Positions 37,102-45,842 of a DNA stretch of 64,000 nt are shown here, in pieces. The notes beneath the pieces are model-generated. The model had not been told where the DNA came from. It worked only from the letters and a program-made list of their open reading frames with translations, and did no database searches. Every line of letters begins with the position of its first letter. Positions within the stretch are counted from its first letter, which is position 1. A program made the translations under genes and the position numbers. The DNA is from Humidesulfovibrio sp. (lineage in GTDB: Bacteria > Desulfobacterota > Desulfovibrionia > Desulfovibrionales > Desulfovibrionaceae): assembly GCA_031292175.1 (NCBI GenBank), contig JARLHQ010000024.1, positions 48,992 to 112,991 on the forward strand. The letters run 5' to 3'.

Positions 37102-38346
37102 CTACCGCGCGCCGATGTCCAGGCTGTCGCTGTAGGCGGTTTCCGTGTGCTCGGACTGGTCGAGACCCTGGGATTCCGCGTCCGGGGAGAGGCGCAGGCC
37201 CATGGTCATGTCCACGAGCTTCAAAAGCGCCCAACTGGCGACCAGTGCGTATGCGCCGACGACCGCCACGCCCAGCGCCTGGGTGCCCAGCTGCGCGGCG
37301 TTGCCGTAGAGCAGGCCGTCCACGCCCGCCGCGTTCACGGCCTTGGTGGCAAAGACACCGACCATGAGTGTGCCCAAAAGGCCGCCCAGGCCGTGGATGC
37401 CCACCACGTCGAGGCTGTCGTCATAGCCCAGACGCGACTTGGCCAGCACGCCCAAATAGCACGCGCCGCCTGCCACAAGCCCGATGGCCATGGCTGCGGG
37501 CGCGGTGACGAAACCGGCTGCCGGGGTGATGGTGGCGAGCCCGGCCACGGCCCCGGAGGCCGCACCCAGGGTGGTCGGCTTGCCCCGGTGCCACCATTCC
37601 AGAATGATCCACATGGCCATGCCCGCCATACCGCCCATGTGCGTGGCCACGAAGGCCGTAGCCGCCACGCCGTTGGCCGCCAACGCGCTGCCGGCGTTAA
37701 AGCCGAACCAGCCGAACCACAGCAGGCCGGTGCCGGTGAGGGTCATGGGCAGGTTGTGCGGAAAGAATTGGCGCTTGCCGTAATCCTTGCGTGGGCCCAC
37801 CACGAACACGGCCGCCAAGGCCGCCGCGCCGCAGGTCAGGTGCACCACGATGCCGCCCGCGAAATCCACAACGCCCATGGCTTTGAGCCAGCCGCCGGCG
37901 CCCCACACCCAGTGGCACACGGGGTTGTACACGATCAGCGCCCAGAGCAGGCTGAACACAAGGAACGGCGCAAAGCGCACGCGTTCGGCAAAGGCTCCGG
38001 TGATGAGCGCGGGCGTGATGACCGCGAACATGCACTGGTAGATCATAAATACCGAGTGCGGGATGGTCGCCGCGTAGTCCGGGTTCGGGGCCGCGCCGAC
38101 GCCGTTGGTCCAGGCCCAGGCCAGGCTGCCGATGAGGCCGGAGATGTCCGGGCCGAAGCTCATGGAGTAGCCCAGGATCACCCACTCGAAGCTGATGAGC
38201 GAGATGAGGAAAAAGCTTTGCATGAATGTGCCGAGCACGTTCTTGCCGCGCACCATGCCTCCGTAGAACAGGGCCAGGCCCGGCGTCATGAGCAGCACCA
38301 GAGCCGCGCTGAAGAGGACGAATGCGGTGTCTCCCGCCTGGATCAT
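37102..38346 (-). CDS. amtB: Ammonium transporter
   Basis: 414 residues, eleven membrane helices. Amt family features: AFVLFSAALVLLMTPGLALFYGGMVR at the N-terminus, DFAGGIVVHLTCGAAAL with the first pore histidine, and GIHGLGGLLGTLMVGVFA with the second. Conducts NH4+/NH3 across the inner membrane. The C-terminal cytosolic tail that binds GlnK is present (DMTMGLRLSPDAESQGLDQSEHTETAY), yet no glnK/glnB gene is next to it. AAGGGAG precedes the ATG. Confidence 0.96.
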   Translation of the reverse strand: MIQAGDTAFVLFSAALVLLMTPGLALFYGGMVRGKNVLGTFMQSFFLISLISFEWVILGYSMSFGPDISGLIGSLAWAWTNGVGAAPNPDYAATIPHSVFMIYQCMFAVITPALITGAFAERVRFAPFLVFSLLWALIVYNPVCHWVWGAGGWLKAMGVVDFAGGIVVHLTCGAAALAAVFVVGPRKDYGKRQFFPHNLPMTLTGTGLLWFGWFGFNAGSALAANGVAATAFVATHMGGMAGMAMWIILEWWHRGKPTTLGAASGAVAGLATITPAAGFVTAPAAMAIGLVAGGACYLGVLAKSRLGYDDSLDVVGIHGLGGLLGTLMVGVFATKAVNAAGVDGLLYGNAAQLGTQALGVAVVGAYALVASWALLKLVDMTMGLRLSPDAESQGLDQSEHTETAYSDSLDIGAR

Positions 38347-38746
38347 GTGTCACTCCCTTGTCGTGGGGCGCGGATGAATGGCTCCCGGCGCTGGTCCGCC
38401 AGCCGGGATGATGAGGGACCGCCGCCTGCCCCGTATGGCGGCGCGACTTTCTTAGACATTTTTGTGGGCTGAGGGAAGACAAAAATGCAGTCTGTTATGA
38501 CAATAATGTAGTAGCAGGAAAGAATGTTCAAGATTTGTTGGAAATTGCTGGCTCAAAAGAGAGAAATTTCTGGGGGCGGATTGGCAAGTTTAGAACAATA
38601 TTGTTAACAAGATCGGTCTGCCCTGAATCCTTCCGGCGGGCTGGGCCGCAAGACTTCTGTTGCCCCGTGTCTGCGGCTCTGCTATTCGTCAACCGGTCCA
38701 GTGACCCGGCCAGAAACACCCGCACGTCGCATACCAGGATCCTCCC
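38347..38746. other. Intergenic region between amtB and the MFS gene
   Basis: 400 bases. Next to amtB is a 38-codon frame (38343-38459, minus strand) whose stop overlaps the amtB ATG by 4 nt; it has no ribosome-binding site. An AT-rich centre (about 38475-38610) holds overlapping palindromes at 38594-38610. Promoters of both genes should be here. I did not identify a sigma54-type -24/-12 element for amtB. Confidence 0.4.
38594..38610. repeat. Overlapping palindromes AACAATATTGTT and TTGTTAACAA
   Basis: AACAATATTGTT (38594-38605) and TTGTTAACAA (38601-38610) are each perfect palindromes that share TTGTT. They lie about 140 nt upstream of the MFS start and may be an operator. Confidence 0.45.
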
Positions 38747-39979
38747 ATGCCCCAGATGACCAAGGCCTCCGCGCCGCACCCGTTTCCCGATCCGGCGCGC
38801 CTCATGAGCTTTGAGTTTATGGCCGTCTGCGCCATCAGCGTGCTGGCCTTCAGCAATATCGCGATCTTCTATGGCTTTTATAGCTATCTCACAGACCTGG
38901 GCATCGCTCCGGCCTGGCGCGGGCCGTTGTTGGCCTTGGAGCCGCTCACCGCGCTCATCGTGCGGCCGTTTCTGGGCCGCTACCTGACGCTCCAGAACAG
39001 CGTGCGCTTCATGCGCGTGGGCATGGCCCTCGCCACGGCCGCGCTCATGAGCTACCCCTTCGCCACCAGCATCCCGTTGCTGGCCTGCGTGCGCGTCCTG
39101 CATGGCATGGGCTTCGTCACCGTGGTGACCGGGCTCATGGGCACGCTTGTGGCCGTTCTGCCGCGCGAAAAGACCGCGCAGGGCTTCGGTCTCTTCTCCG
39201 TGACGATCCTGCTGCCCTATGCCATCATGCCGCCCTTCGTGGAGGTGCTGCTGCCGCATCTGGCCAGTCACGGCGAGGCTTACGCCCTGGCCGCGCCGCT
39301 CATGCTTCCGGCCTTTCTGCTCCTGGTGCCGTTGGGACGGCGCACGTGCGCCTTGGCCGCCGCCTTGCCCGCCTCGCACTTGGAGCGCCCGGGCTGGGAC
39401 GAAGTGCGCGCCGCCCTGCGGTCCGCGGGTGTGCTGCTGCTGGTTGCCGCCAACTTCTGCCTTGTGGCCGCGCACGCCATCGTGTTCTTTTTTATGCGCG
39501 ACTTCGCGACAGGTCTCGGCGCGTCCAATCCCGGGGCGTTCTTCACCTGCTCCAACGCGGCCACCATCGCCGTGCGTGTCCTGGGCGGACGGATCCTGGA
39601 CCGCATGAACAAGGGCCTGGCCCTGCAGCTGACCTTCCTGGCCCTGGCGGTTCTGGTCCCGCTCTTCGCCTACGCTGGTCTGCCCATGGTGCTCTTGGCC
39701 CTGGCCGCGCTTTACGGCACCGGCATGGCGCTCACCATGCCCCTGGTGAATTCGAGCATGATGGCCATCTCTCCTCCACGGCTGCGCGTCTATAACGCCA
39801 ATCTGCTCATGATCGCCGTGGATGCGGGCTTCTTCGTCGGCCCCTTTGTGGGCGGAGCCATCATGGCCGCAGACCTCGGGCATTCGGTGCTTTTTGCCGT
39901 CAGCGGAGCCATCATGCTTGCGGCGGGCGTGTGCGTGCGCCCCGTGGCGCGCGTCATGCGGCTGCACGAGGATCGGTAG
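38747..39979 (+). CDS. Major facilitator superfamily transporter
   Basis: 410 residues with twelve predicted membrane helices. The cytoplasmic loop after helix 2 is RPFLGRYLTLQN, and RVLGGRILDRMNKG is the pseudo-repeat between helices 8 and 9. Substrate unknown; the pattern fits small drug/organic acid exporters. AGGATCCTCC lies upstream of the ATG. It is the only gene between amtB and the stress protein gene. Confidence 0.85.
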   Translation: MPQMTKASAPHPFPDPARLMSFEFMAVCAISVLAFSNIAIFYGFYSYLTDLGIAPAWRGPLLALEPLTALIVRPFLGRYLTLQNSVRFMRVGMALATAALMSYPFATSIPLLACVRVLHGMGFVTVVTGLMGTLVAVLPREKTAQGFGLFSVTILLPYAIMPPFVEVLLPHLASHGEAYALAAPLMLPAFLLLVPLGRRTCALAAALPASHLERPGWDEVRAALRSAGVLLLVAANFCLVAAHAIVFFFMRDFATGLGASNPGAFFTCSNAATIAVRVLGGRILDRMNKGLALQLTFLALAVLVPLFAYAGLPMVLLALAALYGTGMALTMPLVNSSMMAISPPRLRVYNANLLMIAVDAGFFVGPFVGGAIMAADLGHSVLFAVSGAIMLAAGVCVRPVARVMRLHEDR

Positions 39980-40161
39980 TCTCGTCCGGCGTCTTCCCCC
40001 AGGCAGTGTCGGGCCCGATTCCGGGCTTGACTTGTTTCGTGTTTCCCATACGCTACTTTTGTGTTCTCTTAACCGTTGAGCCCTGTCATCTGGGGTCGCG
40101 CAGGGTTCCGTCCAGTCAGGCCCCAAAGGGTGCCCCGCATCCGCAAACCAGGGGGGATTCC

Positions 40162-40575
40162 ATGAAGATTCTTGTCGCAGTAGACCCGTCGGATACCGTA
40201 TTTCTGCCCGTGTCCAAGGCTGCCGACATCGCCAAGAAGGAGGGGGCGGAGCTGACCCTTTTGACGGTGGCCGAGGCCGAGGAGGACATGAATAATTATT
40301 TAGACGGGAACATCATCGAACGCCTGCGGGAGCAGGCCACCAAGACGCTGGACGCTGCGGCGGCCGTCGCCAGGGGCGCGGGCGTGACGCCAAAGATAGA
40401 GCTGGAAACCGGGCTTTCGCCGGAGGAATATATCGTGGACACCGCCAAAGACGGCGGGTTTGACCTGATCGTCACGGGCACACGCGGCAAGAAGGGCGTA
40501 CGTCGGCTGTTGTTGGGCAGCGTGGCCAGCAAGGTGGTGACGCTGGCGTCGTGTTCCGTCCTTGTGGTGCGCTGA
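40162..40575 (+). CDS. Universal stress protein (UspA family)
   Basis: 137 residues, one Usp domain. It starts MKILVAVDPSD and ends with the ATP-binding motif GTRGKKGVRRLLLGSVASKVV (G-x2-G-x9-G-S), so it probably binds ATP. Usp proteins accumulate during stress or stationary phase. GGGGGGATT precedes the ATG. It is monocistronic, ending in a strong terminator. Confidence 0.92.
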   Translation: MKILVAVDPSDTVFLPVSKAADIAKKEGAELTLLTVAEAEEDMNNYLDGNIIERLREQATKTLDAAAAVARGAGVTPKIELETGLSPEEYIVDTAKDGGFDLIVTGTRGKKGVRRLLLGSVASKVVTLASCSVLVVR

Positions 40576-40596
40576 GCGCCTGGGGCGTGGATGACA

Positions 40597-40643
40597 ACCG
40601 CCCGGCCCGGTCGCGAGGACCATGGCCGGGCGGTTTTTATTTT
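40597..40643 (+). terminator. Rho-independent terminator after uspA-like gene
   Basis: ACCGCCCGGCC / GGCCGGGCGGT arms with a 16-nt loop, followed by TTTTATTTT. Confidence 0.85.
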
Positions 40644-40655
40644 GCGGGCGTGGGT

Positions 40656-41996
40656 CTACACATACCCGGCCAGCTTCTTTTTGATCATAATGGCCAGGAT
40701 GGTGCGGTCCGTCTCCACCATGCCATCGGTGGAGAGCTGGCCCACGTTGCGCATGGTCTGCTCCGGTGATTCCGCGATGATGCCATCGGTGGCGCGCACG
40801 CGCATGCCATGCAGGGAAAACAGCGCAGCCTGCACCGCCGTGCCCGCGGCCGTGGCCAGCTTGAGCGCGCATCCGGCCTTGGCCCCGTCGCAGATGACCC
40901 CGGCCAGGTCCTCAATGAGCAGCTTGATGGCTCCGGCGATGTGGTGCAGGTCGCCGCCCATGAGCGCGGCGATGCCCGCCGTGGCCCCGGCCCCTGCGGC
41001 CACGGAGCATCCGCACACGGCGGAGAGCCTGCCCGTGTGCGCCTTCACCGAGGCGGTGACGATGTGCGAAAGCCCAATGGCCTTGAGCACGTCGGCCCGC
41101 GTGCAGTTCAGGAAATCCTTCACCGCCCAGATTGGCAGAACCGCCGTGAGGCCGTGGTTGCCGCTGCCGGCCGAGCTCATGGCCGGGAGCTTGACCCCGT
41201 CCATGCGTGCGTCGGCCGCGGCGCTGGTCAGCATGCGCGCGGCCAGCGAAAGATCCTTGGCAATGAGCTTTTGCCGGGCTAGGCGTTCGAAGGTCTTGCC
41301 AACACCGAGTCCGCTGCCGAACTTAAGCCCGTGCTCGGCCAGACGTGTGTTGTAGGCCACGCCTTGTTCCAGAAAGGCCAGGTCCTCGGCGTCCAGGTCG
41401 TCGACCAGCACCAGCAGCTGCGCCAGGGAGAGGCCGCGCAGCCAATCCTCCAACTCGGTCATCTGGCCGCCGCCGCCAGCGCCGCCCTCGGCCAGCAGCG
41501 GACTTGCGGGGATGCCCTCGCCGTCGACGCTCAAGGATACGATGCGGTCGTGCTGGCCCTCGATGACGGCCTCGGCCTCATGGGCCGCTCCATCCGCCGA
41601 GACGCCCTTGGCCACGGCCCTAATGAGCAGCCCGCGCCGCTCGGGCATGAGATTCACCTGGACGCGGCCCTCCGCCAGCATGGCCTTGGCGCGCTCCACC
41701 ACCTCCGGCGTCACCGGGTCCAGCACCTCCAGGCGCAGCGAGGCGTCGCCGCCAGCTACGCCCAGGGCCGCGGCGGTGTCCAGGCCGCAGAGGCCCGCAG
41801 TGCCGGGGATGCAGACCGCCAGTCCGTTCTTGTACACGTTGGGGTCGACCCAGACCTCGACCGCCCGCGCCGCGTCGCGTCCGCCCGGCAAAAGTGAGGC
41901 CGCCGCCGCCGAGGCCAGGGCCACGGCCACGGGTTCGGTGCAGCCCAGGGCCGGAGCCACCTGCAACCGCAGCACATCCTTCACGCTAAACGCCAT
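40656..41996 (-). CDS. L-cysteine desulfidase family protein (CyuA/YhaM, UPF0597)
   Basis: 446 residues. The family splits L-cysteine to pyruvate, ammonia and sulfide with an oxygen-labile [4Fe-4S] cluster. Conserved cysteines are visible in ALGCTEPVAVALA (Cys19), LNCTRADVLKAIG, SAVCGCSVAAGAGATAG and GVICDGAKAGCALK. The MSSAGSGNHGLTAVLPI motif is also typical. AAGGAGG precedes the ATG at MAFSVKDVLR. It is divergent from a PP-loop ATPase gene (119 nt between starts). In a sulfate reducer it could feed sulfide or detoxify excess cysteine. Confidence 0.88.
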   Translation of the reverse strand: MAFSVKDVLRLQVAPALGCTEPVAVALASAAAASLLPGGRDAARAVEVWVDPNVYKNGLAVCIPGTAGLCGLDTAAALGVAGGDASLRLEVLDPVTPEVVERAKAMLAEGRVQVNLMPERRGLLIRAVAKGVSADGAAHEAEAVIEGQHDRIVSLSVDGEGIPASPLLAEGGAGGGGQMTELEDWLRGLSLAQLLVLVDDLDAEDLAFLEQGVAYNTRLAEHGLKFGSGLGVGKTFERLARQKLIAKDLSLAARMLTSAAADARMDGVKLPAMSSAGSGNHGLTAVLPIWAVKDFLNCTRADVLKAIGLSHIVTASVKAHTGRLSAVCGCSVAAGAGATAGIAALMGGDLHHIAGAIKLLIEDLAGVICDGAKAGCALKLATAAGTAVQAALFSLHGMRVRATDGIIAESPEQTMRNVGQLSTDGMVETDRTILAIMIKKKLAGYV

Positions 41997-42115
41997 GGCA
42001 TCCTCCTTAATCAGGTAGCGGGGAGCCATTCTTAGGCCTGGGGAGCGCGGGGCGTCAAGCGTACCCCCCTGTGTGACGCTTGCCCTCGCGCCCGGCCTCA
42101 CGTATGAGCCCGCGC

Positions 42116-43207
42116 ATGGACATTCCCGCGAACATTTCCGACCAGACCTGGGACGCCTTGGGGCTGTTCTCCGGCGGCCTCGACAGCATCCTGGCCATCA
42201 AAGTGCTGCAGGAGCAAGGCCTGCGCGTGCTGGGCCTGCACTACGTGAGCCCGTTCTTCGGCAAGCCGCACCTGGTGGACCACTGGCGCGCCACCTACGG
42301 CATTGAGGCCCTGCCCGTGGACGTGCGCCGCCTGTATTTGGAGATGTTGGTGGCCCCGGAGCACGGCTACGGCAAGCACATGAATCCCTGCGTGGACTGC
42401 AAAATCCTCATGCTGCGCCACGCGCGCGGCCTGCTGGATCGGTTCGGCGCGAAGTTTCTGGTCTCCGGCGAGGTGCTGGGCCAGCGGCCCATGAGCCAGC
42501 GTGCGGACGCCTTGAATCTCATCCGCAAGGATGCGGGCGTGACCGATGTGCTCCTGCGACCGCTCTCGGCCCAGAAGCTTGGCCCCACGAAGATGGAGAA
42601 AAGCGGCCTTGTGGACCGCTCGCGTCTGCCGGGCATCTGGGGCCGTGGCCGCCGTGGCCAGCTCGAGCTGGCCGCGCACTTTGGCATCACGGACATCCCC
42701 ACCCCTGCGGGCGGTTGCCGCCTGGCCGAGGCCGAACCCGCCGCGCGCTACCTGCCCATCATCACCCACATGGCCGATCCCGGGCCGGAGGACTTCCATC
42801 TCTCCCATCTGGGGCGTCAGTATTGGGCCGGGCCATACTGGCTGTCCATTGGCCGCAACGAGCAGGCGAATCAGGACATGGAGGCCGCCGTGAAGCCGGG
42901 CGACCTGCGCTTCCGCCTGAAGGATCTTGTCGGCCCCTTGGCCGTGGGGCGGCAATACGTGGCCAAGAGCGCAGCCGAAGCCGACACCGCCGTCTGGTCC
43001 GAGGCCGTGGTCGCTGACGCCGCCGCCTTCGCCGCCTCCTATGCGCCCCGCGCACGCGCGGAGGCCGATGCTGGGCGTCCGGTCACCATGCTGGTGCTGC
43101 GTGGCGACGAGGTGTCCGAGGTGGACGTCATGCCCGCGCGGCAGACGCCGCTTGCCTGGACCGAACCCAAGGGCGTGGCGCTGAGCCTCTGGAAAAAGCG
43201 CAGATAG
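42116..43207 (+). CDS. PP-loop ATPase, MnmA/ThiI-like tRNA-thiolation homologue
   Basis: 363 residues. The PP-loop SGGLDSILAIKVLQ adenylates a substrate, as in tRNA 2-thiouridylases. A cysteine motif, MNPCVDCKILML, lies where MnmA has its first catalytic Cys, and PTPAGGCRLAE holds a later one. A C-terminal domain (about 225-360; YWLSIGRNEQANQDM region) follows. It is shorter than and divergent from MnmA, so the substrate (tRNA uridine or another nucleotide) is uncertain. Neither ATG (42104 or 42116) has a Shine-Dalgarno. Divergent from the cysteine desulfidase gene, which could supply sulfur. Confidence 0.75.
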   Translation: MDIPANISDQTWDALGLFSGGLDSILAIKVLQEQGLRVLGLHYVSPFFGKPHLVDHWRATYGIEALPVDVRRLYLEMLVAPEHGYGKHMNPCVDCKILMLRHARGLLDRFGAKFLVSGEVLGQRPMSQRADALNLIRKDAGVTDVLLRPLSAQKLGPTKMEKSGLVDRSRLPGIWGRGRRGQLELAAHFGITDIPTPAGGCRLAEAEPAARYLPIITHMADPGPEDFHLSHLGRQYWAGPYWLSIGRNEQANQDMEAAVKPGDLRFRLKDLVGPLAVGRQYVAKSAAEADTAVWSEAVVADAAAFAASYAPRARAEADAGRPVTMLVLRGDEVSEVDVMPARQTPLAWTEPKGVALSLWKKRR

Positions 43208-43430
43208 CCGATACCAACCGCGCAACGCGAAAGCCTCGGCGGAAGGTATTCCGGCGGGGTTTTTTCGTTGTTTTGGGCGCGGGCGCTCGCCGCCGCGCTG
43301 CCTGTTCCCGATGCGCCGCGCAGGGTCCGGGGCTGGGAGCCCAGCTCGGGGGGAATGCGCGGTCGGCGTCTGCCGTCCTGACCGCGCCCGCCGCATTGTC
43401 ATCGGTTCGCAAACCGGGCATAACGCGCGC

Positions 43431-44816
43431 ATGGCGAAACAGCGCGAAGAGTATCTCTGTTCGGCCTGCGGGGCCAAAAGCCCGCGCTGGACCGGCCAGT
43501 GCACCGGCTGCGGCGAGTGGAACACCATGCGGGCCGTGGCTGCGGAAGGCGGCTGGAGCGCGCGCGGCACCGGCGCCAAAAACCGCCCCGCCAACCTGAG
43601 CAGCCCGGAGGCCCTGGAAGACCTGGGTGGCGACGAGGTACGCGCCAGGCCCACGGGCATTCCGGCCCTGGACGGTCTGCTCGGCGCGGGGCTGGTGCCC
43701 GGCGCGGCGCTGCTTTTGGGCGGCGAGCCCGGCGTGGGCAAGAGCACGCTCCTGTTGCAGCTGGCCGCGAAGCAGGCCGAGCTGGGCAAGAAGCACAGCC
43801 GCACGGTCTACATCTCCGGCGAGGAATCCCTGGCGCAGATCCGCGGCCGCGCCGAACGCCTGGGCCTCCTTGGCCCCGGTCTGCTGGCGCTGGCCACGAA
43901 CAACGCCGACGAGGCCCTTGGCGTCGTGGCCGATCTGGGCAAGAACCCCGGCCTGATCATCATCGATTCCGTGCAGACCCTCGCCAGTCCCCGCGCCGAG
44001 GGCATTCCCGGCAGCGTGAGCCAGGTGCGCGCCGTCTCTGGCGAGCTGGTGGAGGCGGTGAAACGCTCCCAGGCCACCCTCGTGCTGGTGGGGCACGTGA
44101 CCAAGGACGGCCAGATCGCCGGGCCGAAGCTCCTGGAGCACATGGTGGACACCGTGCTCTACCTGGAGGGCGACCGGCGCGACTACTCCCGCGTGCTGCG
44201 CGTGCTGAAAAACCGTTTTGGCCCCTCCGACGAGCTCCTGGTGTTCACCATGGAGGAGAAAGGGCTCGCCGTTGTGGACGACCCCTCGACATTTTTTTTG
44301 GGCGCGCGCGACGCCAGCCTTTCCGGAGCGTCCGTGTCCCTGGCCATGGACGGGCGCAGGCCCTTCGCCGTGGAGATCCAGGCCTTGGCCACCAAATCCT
44401 TCCTGTCCATCCCGCGCCGCGCGGCGCTGGGCTTCGACGCCAACCGTCTGCACCTGATCCTGGCCGTGCTGGAGAAGCGCCTGCGCCTGCCACTGGGCGC
44501 GAGCGACATCTACGTAAAACAGGGCGGAGGGCTTGCCCTGCGCGATCCCGGGCTCGACCTGGGGCTTGCGGCGGCCGTGCTTTCCTCGTACTACGACGCC
44601 CCGTTGCCCGAAGGCGCGGCCTTTTGGGGCGAATTGGACCTGAACGGCCATGTGCGGCCTGTGGCCGGGCACGAAACGCGCCTCAAGCAGAGTTCGCGCC
44701 TGGGGTATGGCCCGCTTTTCCACGCCGGAACCTGCAAGACTTTGGATGAGTTGCGGCGCGCCCTGTTCGGCAAGGCTCCGGTCCCGCAGCCAAATGACCC
44801 GCATTCAAATGCATAG
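43431..44816 (+). CDS. radA: DNA repair protein RadA
   Basis: 461 residues. A branch-migration helicase of homologous recombination. In order: a four-Cys zinc finger (CSACGAKSPRWTGQCTGCG) at about 10-27, a RecA-like ATPase with Walker A GGEPGVGKSTLLLQLA, the KNRFG motif (about 260) and a Lon-type C-terminal domain with NGHVRPVAG. The ATG at MAKQREEYLC is chosen from the zinc finger; the ribosome site is weak. fabD starts 6 nt after its stop, so they form an operon. Confidence 0.95.
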   Translation: MAKQREEYLCSACGAKSPRWTGQCTGCGEWNTMRAVAAEGGWSARGTGAKNRPANLSSPEALEDLGGDEVRARPTGIPALDGLLGAGLVPGAALLLGGEPGVGKSTLLLQLAAKQAELGKKHSRTVYISGEESLAQIRGRAERLGLLGPGLLALATNNADEALGVVADLGKNPGLIIIDSVQTLASPRAEGIPGSVSQVRAVSGELVEAVKRSQATLVLVGHVTKDGQIAGPKLLEHMVDTVLYLEGDRRDYSRVLRVLKNRFGPSDELLVFTMEEKGLAVVDDPSTFFLGARDASLSGASVSLAMDGRRPFAVEIQALATKSFLSIPRRAALGFDANRLHLILAVLEKRLRLPLGASDIYVKQGGGLALRDPGLDLGLAAAVLSSYYDAPLPEGAAFWGELDLNGHVRPVAGHETRLKQSSRLGYGPLFHAGTCKTLDELRRALFGKAPVPQPNDPHSNA

Positions 44817-44822
44817 GAGACG

Positions 44823-45770
44823 ATGATGCTGTCCACCGCCATCCTTTTCCCTGGCCAGGGCTCGCAGGAGCTGAACATGGGCCGCGACGTGGCCGAGGCC
44901 CAGTCCTCCGCCATGGATCTCTGGATCCTGGCCGAGAAGCACTCCGGCCTCAAGTTGCGCGAAATCTATTGGGGCGCGCCGGATGCCACGCCAGCTCCGG
45001 AGATGAGCGACACCAAGGCCCTGCAGCCCGCGCTCACCGTGGTCAACGTGAGCCTGTGGCTGGCCGCCCGGCCCAAGGCCGCCGAACTCAACATTGTGGG
45101 CGTGGCCGGGCACAGCCTGGGCGAGTTCGCTGCCCTGGCCGCCGCCGGGGTGCTTTCGGTCGAGGATGTGGTCAAGGCCGTGTGCGAGCGCGGCAAGCTC
45201 ATGGCCGGGGCGGGCAAGGAGGGGCACGGCATGGCCGCCGTGGTCAAGCTGCCGCTTTCCGTCGTGGAGCCCCTCGTGGACAAGGCCGCCAAGACGAGCG
45301 GAGCCTTCCTGCGCATCGCCAATCACAATTCGCCCGCCCAGTTCGTGCTCTCCGGCGAAAAGCCCGCACTGGACGCCGCGGCCGCACTGGTCAAGGAAGC
45401 CAAGGGCCGCGCCGTGCCACTGGCCGTCAGCGGGGCCTTTCATAGCCCGCTCATGAGCGAGCCCGCCAATGCCTTCGCCAAGGTTTTGGGCGGCTTGCGT
45501 TGGCAGCCCGCGCAGTTTTTTGTGTGCATGAACGTCACCGGCCAGCCGGTGCGCGACCCTGGCGTCTTGAAGGCCATGCTTGCCGCGCAGATGACATCCT
45601 CCGTACTGTGGACCAGCACCATGCAAAGCCTGTACGCCGCTGGCGCGCGGCGTTTTATCGAGCTTGGCCCCAAGAGCGTGTTGGCCAAGCTTGTGGGACA
45701 GAATTTGGAAGGCAAGGACGACGCCATCGCCCAAAGCGCCGGAAGCTTGGACGCCGTGCTGGCATTGTAA
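44823..45770 (+). CDS. fabD: Malonyl-CoA:ACP transacylase
   Basis: 315 residues. It loads malonyl onto ACP to start fatty acid elongation. The hydrolase-like fold begins TAILFPGQGSQ, the nucleophile Ser98 sits in GHSLGEFAAL and the catalytic His is in VSGAFHSPLMSEP. GGAG precedes the two tandem ATGs (the second, 44826, is equally possible). Other fab genes are not nearby. Confidence 0.95.
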   Translation: MMLSTAILFPGQGSQELNMGRDVAEAQSSAMDLWILAEKHSGLKLREIYWGAPDATPAPEMSDTKALQPALTVVNVSLWLAARPKAAELNIVGVAGHSLGEFAALAAAGVLSVEDVVKAVCERGKLMAGAGKEGHGMAAVVKLPLSVVEPLVDKAAKTSGAFLRIANHNSPAQFVLSGEKPALDAAAALVKEAKGRAVPLAVSGAFHSPLMSEPANAFAKVLGGLRWQPAQFFVCMNVTGQPVRDPGVLKAMLAAQMTSSVLWTSTMQSLYAAGARRFIELGPKSVLAKLVGQNLEGKDDAIAQSAGSLDAVLAL

Positions 45771-45785
45771 ATCAAAAACAGAAAA

Positions 45786-45827
45786 TAAACGGCCCGGCCC
45801 CCCATCAAGGAGGGCCGGGCCGTTTTG
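45786..45827. terminator. Bidirectional terminator after fabD
   Basis: ACGGCCCGGCCC / GGGCCGGGCCGT arms around an 11-nt loop, with TTTT on the plus side and a T-rich tract (TTTATTTTC) on the minus side. Confidence 0.8.
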
Positions 45828-45842
45828 CGTTGTCGGCACAGG

